Shown piece after piece: positions 7,763-15,823 of a stretch of DNA of 64,000 nucleotides. The DNA lies in NCBI RefSeq assembly GCF_902706295.1, contig NZ_CACSJJ010000019.1, forward strand, positions 1-64,000. Reading direction: 5' to 3'. The translations under genes were made by a program, and so were the position numbers. The notes beneath the pieces are model-generated. The model made no database searches. It was not told the DNA's origin and was given only the letters and a program-made list of their open reading frames with translations. Source of the DNA: Arthrobacter sp. 18067 (lineage in GTDB: Bacteria; Actinomycetota; Actinomycetes; Actinomycetales; Micrococcaceae). The first letter of the stretch is position 1, and each line of letters starts with the position of its first letter.

Positions 7763-9073
7763 GTGAAGGTACTCGTCATTGGCCCAGGCGGCCGCGAACA
7801 CGCCATTGTCCGCTCTCTGCTTGAAGACCCCAACGTCTCCGAGGTCCACGCGGCCCCGGGCAACGCGGGCATCAGCAAACTCGTTCCCACCCACGCGATC
7901 GACGGGAACAATCCGGAAGCTGTGTCCGCCCTCGCCACCAAGCTGGGCGTGGACCTGGTTGTCGTCGGCCCCGAGGCGCCGCTGGCGGCCGGTGTTTCCG
8001 ACGCTGTCCGTGAAGCCGGTATTCCGGTGTTCGGTCCCAGCAAGGAAGCCGCCCAGCTGGAAGCTTCCAAGGCGTTTGCCAAGCAGATCATGGCCGAAGC
8101 CAACGTCCCCACGGCCATGGCCCGCGTTGCCACCAACGCCGAGGAAGCTGCCGACGCGCTGGACACCTTCGGTGCTCCCCACGTAGTCAAGGACGACGGC
8201 CTGGCCGCCGGCAAGGGCGTCGTCGTCACCAAGGACCGCACGGAAGCCCTGGCACACGCCCAGGCGTGCTTCGACGCCGGTGGAACCGTGGTCATCGAGG
8301 AATTCCTCGATGGCCCCGAGGTCTCCCTGTTCGTCCTGTGCGATGGTCGCACCACTGTCCCGCTTTCACCGGCACAGGATTTCAAGCGCATCTTCGACAA
8401 CGACGAAGGTCCCAACACCGGCGGCATGGGTGCGTACACCCCGCTCGAGTGGGCTCCCGATGGCCTGGTCCAGGAAGTCATCGACCGCGTGGCCCAGCCC
8501 ACCGTGGACGAGATGGCCCGCCGCGGCACTCCTTTCGTCGGCGTGCTCTACTGCGGCTTGGCCCTGACTTCCCGCGGCACCCGCGTCATCGAGTTCAACG
8601 TCCGCTTCGGCGATCCTGAAACGCAGGCCGTCCTCGCCCGCCTCAAGACGCCCCTCGGCGCGCTGCTGCTGGCAGCTGCCAAGGGCGAACTGGACACCGC
8701 ACAAGAGCTGCGCTGGTCCAAGGACACGGCAGTCGCCGTCGTCGTTGCTGCCGAAAACTACCCGGACGCGCCCCGCACGGGTGACCGCATCCGCGGCCTG
8801 AAGAAGGTTGACGAGCTGGACGGCGTCCACGTGGTCCACGCCGGAACCAAGCTGGATGACGAAGGCAAGGTTGTCTCCGCAGGCGGCCGCGTCCTGGCCG
8901 TTGTTGCCCTCGGTTCGGATCTGGTGGAGGCCCGCGAAAAAGCGTACGACGGCGTCGAGCTGGTTCAGCTTGAAGGCTCACAGTTCCGTACGGACATCGG
9001 AGGCAAGGCCGCACGCGGCGAAATCCGCGTGCCGTACACCGCCACCGGCACCATTCCGAAAGTGCAGGCCTGA
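7763..9073 (+). CDS. purD: Phosphoribosylamine--glycine ligase (GARS)
   Basis: 436-residue ATP-grasp ligase that joins glycine to phosphoribosylamine in the second step of purine synthesis. It opens KVLVIGPGGREHAIVRSL and shows ATP-grasp blocks: SKAFAKQIMAEANVPTA, KDDGLAAGKGVV, EEFLDGPEVSLFVLCDG, NTGGMGAYTP and FNVRFGDPE. The GTG at 7763 is chosen because the family starts at this K-V-L-V strand and a TACCCT box lies 8 nt upstream (7749-7754), as in leaderless actinobacterial genes; the upstream in-frame codons at 7715-7762 lack support. purC follows after 2 nt. Confidence 0.95.
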   Translation: MKVLVIGPGGREHAIVRSLLEDPNVSEVHAAPGNAGISKLVPTHAIDGNNPEAVSALATKLGVDLVVVGPEAPLAAGVSDAVREAGIPVFGPSKEAAQLEASKAFAKQIMAEANVPTAMARVATNAEEAADALDTFGAPHVVKDDGLAAGKGVVVTKDRTEALAHAQACFDAGGTVVIEEFLDGPEVSLFVLCDGRTTVPLSPAQDFKRIFDNDEGPNTGGMGAYTPLEWAPDGLVQEVIDRVAQPTVDEMARRGTPFVGVLYCGLALTSRGTRVIEFNVRFGDPETQAVLARLKTPLGALLLAAAKGELDTAQELRWSKDTAVAVVVAAENYPDAPRTGDRIRGLKKVDELDGVHVVHAGTKLDDEGKVVSAGGRVLAVVALGSDLVEAREKAYDGVELVQLEGSQFRTDIGGKAARGEIRVPYTATGTIPKVQA

Positions 9074-9075
9074 GC

Positions 9076-10014
9076 ATGACTGACGGCATCCCCACGGGCG
9101 GCTTCGAAACTGAAACGTTGGACCTGCCGGGTTGGACGCACGTCTACTCCGGCAAGGTCCGTGACCTCTACGTCCCGGCCGATGAAGCCATCACGGAAAT
9201 GATCGGCCAGGAGTGCGTCCTGGTGGTTGCCAGCGACCGCATCAGCGCCTACGACCACGTGCTCAGCAGCGAGATCCCGGACAAGGGCCGTGTACTGACC
9301 CAGCTGAGCCTGTGGTGGTTCGACCAGCTGGACGTTGAGCACCACGTGCTGGCCTCCACGGTTGAGGGTGGCGTTCCTGCCGCCGTCGAGGGCCGCGCCA
9401 TGATCTGCAAGAAGCTGGACATGTTCCCGGTGGAGTGCATCGCCCGCGGGTACCTCACTGGCTCCGGCCTGGTGGAGTACAAGGAATCCGGCACGGTCTG
9501 CGAGATCCCGTTGCCGGAAGGCCTCGTGGACGGCTCGCGCCTGGAGAACGCACTCTTCACGCCGTCGGCCAAGGCCGAGGTGGGCGAGCATGACGTCAAC
9601 ATCACGTACGACGACGTCGTGGCCATGGTGGGCGACGACATCGCAGCCCGCCTCAGCGAGCTGACACTGAAGATCTACACCCGAGCCGAGGAGATCGCCC
9701 GCGAACGCGGCATCATCCTGGCCGACACCAAGGTGGAGTTCGGCATCGACGCTGCCACCGGCGTCATCACCCTTGGCGACGAGGTCCTCACGCCGGACTC
9801 TTCGCGGTTCTGGGATGCGTCCACCTACGCGCCGGGCAAATCGCAGCCCTCATATGACAAGCAGTATGTCCGCGACTGGCTCACCTCGGCCGAGTCGGGC
9901 TGGGACAAGTCCTCAGACACGCCCCCGCCGGCACTGCCCGCCGAAGTGGTGGAGCGCACCCGTGCCCGCTACGTGGAGGCTTACGAGAAGCTCACGGGCC
10001 GCACCTTCGCCTAA
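9076..10014 (+). CDS. purC: Phosphoribosylaminoimidazole-succinocarboxamide synthase (SAICAR synthetase)
   Basis: 312-residue enzyme that condenses CAIR with aspartate, using ATP, in purine synthesis. It is the long, actinobacterial/yeast-like form. Motifs are YSGKVRDLY near residue 24, SDRISAYDHVL near 53, ECIARGYLTGSGL near 122, ADTKVEFGID, and DEVLTPDSSRFW near 233. It lies 2 nt after purD, so the two are translationally linked. A 66-nt palindrome follows 4 nt after the stop codon. Confidence 0.96.
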   Translation: MTDGIPTGGFETETLDLPGWTHVYSGKVRDLYVPADEAITEMIGQECVLVVASDRISAYDHVLSSEIPDKGRVLTQLSLWWFDQLDVEHHVLASTVEGGVPAAVEGRAMICKKLDMFPVECIARGYLTGSGLVEYKESGTVCEIPLPEGLVDGSRLENALFTPSAKAEVGEHDVNITYDDVVAMVGDDIAARLSELTLKIYTRAEEIARERGIILADTKVEFGIDAATGVITLGDEVLTPDSSRFWDASTYAPGKSQPSYDKQYVRDWLTSAESGWDKSSDTPPPALPAEVVERTRARYVEAYEKLTGRTFA

Positions 10015-10018
10015 GGCA

Positions 10019-10084
10019 CCCAACTGAGTCGCAGTTAAGCGCGTTTTGACCCCTCAAAATGCGCTTAACTGCGACTTACTTGGG
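10019..10084. repeat. 66-nt palindromic repeat, copy 1 (bidirectional terminator-like)
   Basis: Two 31-nt arms match at 28 positions around a CCCC loop (10050-10053). The left arm begins CCCAACTGAGTCGCAGTTAA. It sits between the convergent stop codons of purC and the XRE gene and probably terminates both. A second copy at 36209-36274 shares the outer sequence CCCAACTGAGT and the inner GCGCGTTTTGA, while several stem positions differ in pairs, so base pairing is kept. Confidence 0.8.
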
Positions 10085-10087
10085 TAA

Positions 10088-11353
10088 TCAGGCTTCCGAG
10101 TGTTCCTTCGCGGCACGGCGCTCGGCCAGGCGGATCTCTAGGACGGCGTCCATGGCCTGCTGGACCCTGTCAGAGGCTCCCGCAGCGCTGAAGTCGTGCT
10201 GAGCCTCTTCGAGGAACTGCAGTGCCTCAGAGGCTTCCCCAGCTGCTTTCAGCGACTTGCCCAGCAACAGCGAGACTTCGCCGGCGGTGTGTCGGGCCAG
10301 GACCTTTCGGTCTGCATGGATTTCGCGGAGCTTCTCGACGGCGGCAGGAATGTCGCCGGTCAGGTACAGCCAGCGGGCGCGAATGAAGGCGACCTCCAGC
10401 TGATCGGTCTTGTTCCCGCCCACAATGGACAGCGCGAGCTCCGCACGTTCGATGGCGGACAGTGTTTCCGGTTCCACGATGCCCGAGGACAAGCGAACCG
10501 CTGCGGAGGCCTTATTGAAGCGGGCCCACAGTTCGATGTCATTGGCAGGGGAGAGCAGCTTGGCTGCACGCTCGTGGTGCTTGATACCCTCCACGTAGTC
10601 GTGGCGCATGAAGGCCACGTTGCCCACCACCCAAGCCACCTCGCCGGCCAGTTGCGACATGGAGTGCTCATCCATGTGGTCGATCATGGCCAGGCAGTAC
10701 GTCCATGCCTCGTCCAGCTTGCCACTCTCGGCCAGGGCGCCGATCAGCGCGCGGTGCGCTCCGATGATGAGGGTTGATCCCTTGGGCAGTTGCTCGCACA
10801 GCTTCACTGCCTGCGTTGCATGTTCGACGGCGGTGGCCAGCTGACCTTGTCCGTGACACACTGCGGCAAGCATCTGCCAGGCGCGAACTCCGAGGCCCGC
10901 AGACTCGGTGGCCATGGGGTGTTCCAGGAGGTGCTCAACGATTTGTTGGCATTCCTTCAGGTGGCCTTGCTTCATCACGCATTCGGCCTGCATGTACGTC
11001 ATGTTCCACCAGGCGCTGTTGTTCTTTGCCTCGAGCGCGATCTGGGCAGCGGTGGCAGCATGGCTGGCGGCGAGTTGGTAGTCGCGAAGGTCCCATGCTT
11101 GCCGGGCATACAGTCCAGCGAGGACGTATTCGGCGTCGCTCACGGAAACGGGTTGGCTCCACGCTTCCAAGGCCTTCGGCGCCAGTTCCAATCGGCGGGC
11201 CAGCTCTTCGATGACCTCGGCTGTGGGCTCACGCCGGCCGGTCTCAAGGAGCGAAATGTAGCTGGGCGAGTACAGGTTCTTGCCCAGCTCTGCCTGCGTT
11301 AACCCACGTTCGAGCCGTTCGGCACGTAGCTTCTCGCCGAATCCGTTTCCCAC
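10088..11353 (-). CDS. XRE-family regulator with C-terminal TPR-like repeats (RRNPP-like)
   Basis: 421-residue cytoplasmic DNA-binding protein. An XRE helix-turn-helix fills residues 5-60 (LRAERLERGLTQAELG, then SPSYISLLETGRREP). The remaining 350 residues are helical pairs that read as TPR-like repeats, e.g. AECVMKQGHLKECQQIVEHLL, RALIGALAESGKLDEAWTY, VEGIKHHERAAKLL and LGKSLKAAGEASEALQFLEE. This architecture and length match peptide-sensing RRNPP receptors such as NprR. The GTG at 11353 is chosen because it has a strong AGGAGG site 6 nt upstream; earlier in-frame codons have none. It is divergent from a small secreted-peptide gene 126 bp away. Peptide sensing is inferred from architecture and context, not from sequence identity. 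Confidence 0.8.
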   Translation of the reverse strand: MGNGFGEKLRAERLERGLTQAELGKNLYSPSYISLLETGRREPTAEVIEELARRLELAPKALEAWSQPVSVSDAEYVLAGLYARQAWDLRDYQLAASHAATAAQIALEAKNNSAWWNMTYMQAECVMKQGHLKECQQIVEHLLEHPMATESAGLGVRAWQMLAAVCHGQGQLATAVEHATQAVKLCEQLPKGSTLIIGAHRALIGALAESGKLDEAWTYCLAMIDHMDEHSMSQLAGEVAWVVGNVAFMRHDYVEGIKHHERAAKLLSPANDIELWARFNKASAAVRLSSGIVEPETLSAIERAELALSIVGGNKTDQLEVAFIRARWLYLTGDIPAAVEKLREIHADRKVLARHTAGEVSLLLGKSLKAAGEASEALQFLEEAQHDFSAAGASDRVQQAMDAVLEIRLAERRAAKEHSEA

Positions 11354-11388
11354 GGGTCGCCTCCTACAGGTGTCTTTTGACCTAAACC

Positions 11389-11428
11389 TTGACAGTCTCT
11401 GTGGAAAACATTTTACAATGTATGTCAA
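11389..11428. promoter_or_regulatory. Divergent promoter/operator of the regulator-peptide pair
   Basis: TTGACA at 11389-11394 forms a plus-strand -35 element for the peptide gene, with TTTACA (11412-11417, 17-nt spacer) or TACAAT (11414-11419) as the -10. The inverted complement TGTCAA at 11423-11428 offers a mirror-image -35 for the regulator. A 14-bp dyad ACATTTTACAATGT (11408-11421) covers the -10 region and is a good candidate operator for the XRE protein. The peptide mRNA leader would be about 55 nt. Confidence 0.55.
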
Positions 11429-11479
11429 CAGGGACCGCGCAATTTCCATAACGAATCCGACTCGCATTGGGGAAATACC

Positions 11480-11707
11480 ATGTTCAAGAAAATCATCGCT
11501 TCAGTGGCCGTGGCGGGCGCACTGACATTAGCGGTTGCGGCTCCCGCAGTCGTGTCTGCTGCTCCGGCAGTGGACTCCAGCAGCACCATCAGTGCAATTG
11601 GCAACTGGCCCGATCCTATGCGCATCGCTGCGCCGACGAAGTCCACAACAACCACGCCGCCGACGTATACAACGTTGTCCATCGGCAACTGGCCGGATCC
11701 TATGTAA
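11480..11707 (+). CDS. Small secreted peptide precursor with two IGNWPDPM repeats
   Basis: 75-residue protein, no family recognised. Residues 1-27 form a Sec signal peptide: MFKKII basic start, a hydrophobic core of Ala/Val/Leu, and a VSA cleavage site before APAV. The exported part is short and Ser/Thr/Pro rich and carries an exact octapeptide IGNWPDPM at residues 40-47 and again at 68-75, where it forms the C-terminus. The DNA of the two copies is nearly identical. The ATG follows a TGGGGAAATACC site, and a strong terminator lies 17 nt after the stop. With the divergent XRE-TPR regulator, it is best read as a peptide pheromone precursor; a secreted antimicrobial or wall peptide is the alternative. 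Confidence 0.75.
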   Translation: MFKKIIASVAVAGALTLAVAAPAVVSAAPAVDSSSTISAIGNWPDPMRIAAPTKSTTTTPPTYTTLSIGNWPDPM

Positions 11708-11723
11708 ATCAACTGCAGTGAAG

Positions 11724-11761
11724 AAAACCCCGGAGCGTGACGAGCGATGCTCCGGGGTTTT
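11724..11761 (+). terminator. Terminator of the peptide gene
   Basis: A perfect 13-bp stem (AAAACCCCGGAGC at 11724-11736, complement at 11749-11761) with a 12-nt loop, followed by CCTTTTT. This is a classic intrinsic terminator placed right behind the small peptide gene, which supports that gene being real and separately transcribed. Confidence 0.85.
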
Positions 11762-11830
11762 CCTTTTTCCCAGCGGCGGTGAAGGTCCGGACCCTGTAAC
11801 GGAGCCCAATCCATACGAAAGGGAAACACA

Positions 11831-11862
11831 AAAGAGGGCCTTCCAAATGGAAGACCCTCTTT
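11831..11862 (-). terminator. Terminator of tRNA-Pro
   Basis: A 14-bp stem with one G-T pair (11831-11844 with 11849-11862) and a 4-nt loop. On the minus strand it lies 4 nt after the encoded CCA end of the tRNA and is followed by a T-rich stretch. Confidence 0.75.
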
Positions 11863-11866
11863 GTTT

Positions 11867-11943
<77 letters not shown>

Positions 11944-12042
11944 ATCCGCTGCGAAAGCAACTGTTCAAGAATAGCCGAAACGTCCCGTGATGCGAAATCG
12001 AGGAGGGGGTGTCCCTCGTCACTACCCGGGCTCGCGGTGTTG

Positions 12043-13875
12043 CTACACCAATGAGTCCCGCCAGGCCCCGTGCAACTGGGCGAACCGGCCGCCTCCGCTG
12101 ATCAATTCGGCGGGTGTCCCGTCCTCCACAATGCGGCCGTCATGGACCACCAGGACCCTATCGGCAGTCTCCACGGTGGAGAGTCGGTGGGCGATGATGA
12201 TCGCCGTCCGGGCAGAGTTCCCGCCCGTTACCCCTTCCAGCAGCTGCGCGAGCCCCTGCTGGACCATGCGCTCGGAAGGGATGTCCAAGGAGGACGTCGC
12301 TTCATCCAGGATCAGTACAGCCGGCGCTGCCAGGAACGCCCGTGCGAAACCGATGAGCTGTCGTTGCCCCGAGGACACGCGGCCGCCGCGTTTGTTGACG
12401 TCCGTGTCGTAGCCCTCGGGCAAGCTGGTGATGAACTCGTGGGCCCCGACCGCTGAGGCAGCCGCTTCAATCTCAGCCCGCGATGCTTCAGGTCGGCCTA
12501 ATGCGATGTTGTCCGCCACGGATCCGCTGAACAGGAACGCTTCCTGCGTGACCATGACAACGGCGCGCCGGAGGTCGGCGGTGGAGAGATCTCTGAGATC
12601 AACACCGTCCAAGGTAATCGCCCCGGAGGTGACGTCGTAGAAACGGGCCACCAGCTTGGCCAGCGTGGACTTGCCGGCGCCGGTCTGGCCCACCAGTGCG
12701 ATGGTCTGCCCTGCTGGGATGTGCAGGTCCAAGGTGGGAACCACCACCTTGCCATCGCTGTAGCCGAATTCCACGCACTTGAAGTCAATCTCGCCACGTG
12801 AGCTCTTCAGCGCCACAGGGTTTTTCGGCGGGCGGACCGTGGGAACTTCCTCCAGGAGCCCGGAGACCTTTTCCAGCGCAGCCTGCGCGCTCTGGAACGA
12901 GTTGTAGAACATCGCCATCTGGTCCACGGGCTGGAAGAAGCGCTTTGTGGACAGGATCAGGGCCAGCAGGACACCGACGGCGAGGTCACCGCTGAGCACA
13001 CGGAAGCCACCCAAGAGCAGGACGACGGCGACGCAGACGTTGCCGATCAGCACCAGGCCCGGCTGGAAGATGCCGTTCAGGTTGATGGAGCGGACGGTGT
13101 TCTTACGGTAGTCCTCGGCCAACTCGCCGTACCGCGACGCGTTTTCGCGCTCCTTGCGGAACGCTTTCACAGCGCGGATGCCGGTCATGGTCTCCACGAA
13201 GTGGACGATCAACCTGGCGGACACCACGCGGGATTCACGGAACGCGATCTGCGAGTGCTTCTGGTACCAGCGGGCCAGGAAGAACATGGGCACACCGGCA
13301 GCGAGCATGATCAGGCCGCTCCGCCAATCCAAGGCGAACACCGTGATGGCCGTGAAGAGCATGAACAGCATGCCTGATGCCAATGAGCTGACACCGGAGT
13401 CCAGGAGTTCGCGGAGCGCTTCAAGGTCCGACGTCTGCCGGGCAATAATGCGCCCGGACGTGTACTTCTCGTGGAATTCCAGGCTCAGCCGCTGGGTGTG
13501 CCGGAAAACGCGCAGCCGGAGATCCAGGAGCATGGCCTGGCTCAGGCGGGCCGTGGACGTCACGTACAGCGCAGTCATGCCGGCGGTTGCGATCGCAGCG
13601 GCCAGGTACAGAGCCCCGGCCCACACCAAGGGAGCGTTATTGCCCGACTGGAGCGCGGGAAGGGCGTTGTCTATGCCAAAGGCAATCAGTGCAGGTCCTG
13701 CCACCCGAGTGAGCTGCGAAACCACCACCATCGCGATCGTCAGCCAGAAACGCAACCGCACGGGGCGGATGAGCGAGGCAAGCAAGGTGAGCGACCGGCG
13801 TCGTACGGCTTTGCTGTCTGCCTTGGTGAGGAGCGTGTTGTCCTCGTTGGCGGTTCCAAAGGTTGTTGCACTCAC
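12043..13875 (-). CDS. ABC exporter half-transporter, subunit B (TMD-NBD)
   Basis: 610-residue half-transporter: six membrane helices in residues 1-330, then an ATPase domain with Walker A GQTGAGKST near 395, Q-loop TQEAFLF, Walker B VLILDEATSSLD near 520 with the catalytic Glu, and the H-loop AHRLS. The signature is degenerate, SSGQRQ instead of LSGGQ. The partner gene, overlapping by 4 bp (13872-13875), has the reverse defects, so the two form a heterodimeric exporter of the TM287/288, BmrCD or LmrCD kind. The canonical ATP site pairs this Walker B with the partner's LSGGQ. The substrate (drug, lipid or peptide) cannot be read from the sequence. Confidence 0.9.
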   Translation of the reverse strand: MSATTFGTANEDNTLLTKADSKAVRRRSLTLLASLIRPVRLRFWLTIAMVVVSQLTRVAGPALIAFGIDNALPALQSGNNAPLVWAGALYLAAAIATAGMTALYVTSTARLSQAMLLDLRLRVFRHTQRLSLEFHEKYTSGRIIARQTSDLEALRELLDSGVSSLASGMLFMLFTAITVFALDWRSGLIMLAAGVPMFFLARWYQKHSQIAFRESRVVSARLIVHFVETMTGIRAVKAFRKERENASRYGELAEDYRKNTVRSINLNGIFQPGLVLIGNVCVAVVLLLGGFRVLSGDLAVGVLLALILSTKRFFQPVDQMAMFYNSFQSAQAALEKVSGLLEEVPTVRPPKNPVALKSSRGEIDFKCVEFGYSDGKVVVPTLDLHIPAGQTIALVGQTGAGKSTLAKLVARFYDVTSGAITLDGVDLRDLSTADLRRAVVMVTQEAFLFSGSVADNIALGRPEASRAEIEAAASAVGAHEFITSLPEGYDTDVNKRGGRVSSGQRQLIGFARAFLAAPAVLILDEATSSLDIPSERMVQQGLAQLLEGVTGGNSARTAIIIAHRLSTVETADRVLVVHDGRIVEDGTPAELISGGGRFAQLHGAWRDSLV

Positions 13876-15671
13876 CGGCGGGCCTCCTCAGCTTCTTCGA
13901 GCTCGTCCAGTTCGGTATCCAGATCCTTCGGACCAGTGTCCAGGCTGGCAATGACGTAGCGGTAATGATCGTTTTCGGCCAACAGTTCCGTATGGGTCCC
14001 GACGGCGGTGATGGTGCCGTTTTCGAGCAAGGCCACCCGGTCTGCCAAGGCCACGGTGGAAGGGCGGTGGGCGACGATCAGCGTGGTGGTTTCGCGGAGG
14101 ACCTCGCGCAAACGGGCTTCAACGCGTTCTTCGGTGTTTACGTCCAAGGCGGAGAGGGGATCGTCCAGGACCAGGACCTTCGGTTTGGCCGCGATGGCGC
14201 GGGCCAGGGCGATGCGCTGACGCTGGCCACCGGACAAGCTCAGCCCTTCCTCGCCGATCAGCGTGTCCACGCCGTCAGGCAACGAGTAGGCGAACTGGGC
14301 CTGCGCCACGTCCAAGGCCTCGTCCAGAGCGGCGTCGCTGGGATCCGGAGCACCCAGAAGGACGTTGTCCCGCACGGAACTCGAGAACAACGTGGTGTCC
14401 TCGAAGGCGACGGCCACGATCCTCCGGAGCTCGTCGATGTCGTAGTCGCGGACATCCACCCCGTCGATGGTCACGGCACCCGCTGTGACGTCATACAGGC
14501 GGGGGACCAGCTGGAGCATGGCGCTCTTGCCGCTGCCGGTGATGCCAACCAAGGCCATGGTCTCGCCGGGACGGATATCAAGGGTCAGATCGTGCAGGAG
14601 TGAACCGCCGTCGTCGAACCCGAAGCCCGCGTGCTCAAAGCGCAAGGCGCCCTTCACGGTCTCCGGCACCGTGGCATGATCCGGCGAAGTAATGGTGTTT
14701 TCCGTGTCCATGACCTCGAAGTGGCGGTCCAGGGCGGTCTTCGCGGTCAGCGCCATGGCCAGCAGCATGCCGGAAAATTCCACGGGAGTGGCCACCACTG
14801 CTGCCGTCGCGAAGAAGGCAACCAGCGAGCCAATGCTCAGCTGGCCGCTGGCCGCGAGCATGATGCCCACCACCAGCCCGACGCCCAGCGCAAGTTCCGG
14901 CAGCAAAGTAACAACCAAGGTGAAACCGGCCTGCTGCTTGGCCTTCGCAATCTCGGTCTGCCGAAGTTCCTCGGCCTGGCCGTTGAAGTTTTCCAGCGCT
15001 TCGCGGCTGCGCCCGAAAGCCTTCAGGACACGGATGCCGTGGACGGATTCCTCCACGGTGGTGGCGAGGTCGCCGGCCTGGTCCTGGCTGAGTCGGGTGA
15101 CCAGGCTGAAGCGGCGGCGGAAGCGGAAGGAATTGATCATGATCGGCACGGCCGCGCCCAGGAAGATCAGCGCCAGCTGCCAGCTCATGGAGAACATCAC
15201 ACCGACGCCGATGATCACCGTCAGGGTGGTGACCACCAGCATGATCGCGCCGAACGCCATCCAGCGCCGCAGGAAGCTAAGGTCCGTCATGGCGCGGGAG
15301 AGCAATTGGCCCGAACCCCAGCGGTCGTGGAACGCCACGGTGAGCTGCTGCAAGTGCCCGTACAGGGTCACGCGCATTTTGGTCTCAACGGTCGTGGCGG
15401 GGTTGATCACGAACTGCCGGCGCAAGGCCACCAGTCCGGCTTCGGCAATACCCAACGCAAGGATCACGACGGCGGCGATCCAGACTGCGTCCGTGGAACC
15501 GCCGGGCTGCAAGGAGTTATTGACGAGGACCCGCAGTACCTGCGGAATCGTCAGCGCCACGATGCTTGCCAGCAAGGCGCAAATCAGGCCCATGAACAGG
15601 CGGGGGAGGATTGGCCGCACATGAGGGTACAGGCGGCCGACGGAGGTGAAAAATGACGTTTGCTTGGACAT
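13872..15671 (-). CDS. ABC exporter half-transporter, subunit A (degenerate Walker B)
   Basis: 599-residue partner of the downstream half-transporter; the stop and start codons overlap (ATGA). Six membrane helices lie in residues 1-320. The ATPase domain has Walker A GITGSGKSA near 374, a good LSGGQRQRIALARA signature near 478, and Walker B VLVLDDPLSALD near 496, where Asp replaces the catalytic Glu. That substitution is the mark of the non-hydrolysing site in heterodimeric exporters. The ATG at 15671 has a GAGAAG site. The tail is acidic (ELDELEEAEEA). The 150 bp upstream holds the promoter region and no gene. Confidence 0.9.
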   Translation of the reverse strand: MSKQTSFFTSVGRLYPHVRPILPRLFMGLICALLASIVALTIPQVLRVLVNNSLQPGGSTDAVWIAAVVILALGIAEAGLVALRRQFVINPATTVETKMRVTLYGHLQQLTVAFHDRWGSGQLLSRAMTDLSFLRRWMAFGAIMLVVTTLTVIIGVGVMFSMSWQLALIFLGAAVPIMINSFRFRRRFSLVTRLSQDQAGDLATTVEESVHGIRVLKAFGRSREALENFNGQAEELRQTEIAKAKQQAGFTLVVTLLPELALGVGLVVGIMLAASGQLSIGSLVAFFATAAVVATPVEFSGMLLAMALTAKTALDRHFEVMDTENTITSPDHATVPETVKGALRFEHAGFGFDDGGSLLHDLTLDIRPGETMALVGITGSGKSAMLQLVPRLYDVTAGAVTIDGVDVRDYDIDELRRIVAVAFEDTTLFSSSVRDNVLLGAPDPSDAALDEALDVAQAQFAYSLPDGVDTLIGEEGLSLSGGQRQRIALARAIAAKPKVLVLDDPLSALDVNTEERVEARLREVLRETTTLIVAHRPSTVALADRVALLENGTITAVGTHTELLAENDHYRYVIASLDTGPKDLDTELDELEEAEEARR

Positions 15672-15823
15672 GCCCGCTTCTCAACAGCTGGATCTTCAGA
15701 TGGTGCGGAGGTAGTTTCCCGTAGCAACTACCCTATGCCATGGCGTGATTCGTTTCACAGGACTACGCAACGTGGGTGAAATGTTTGACCCAGTTATTGA
15801 GGATCGTAATGATCCGCCGGGAT

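Noticed and set aside
11467..11721. 84-codon frame overlapping the small peptide gene in another reading frame.
   Set aside because: It lacks a ribosome site and any signal or repeat structure; the overlapping 75-codon frame has a signal peptide and exact repeats.
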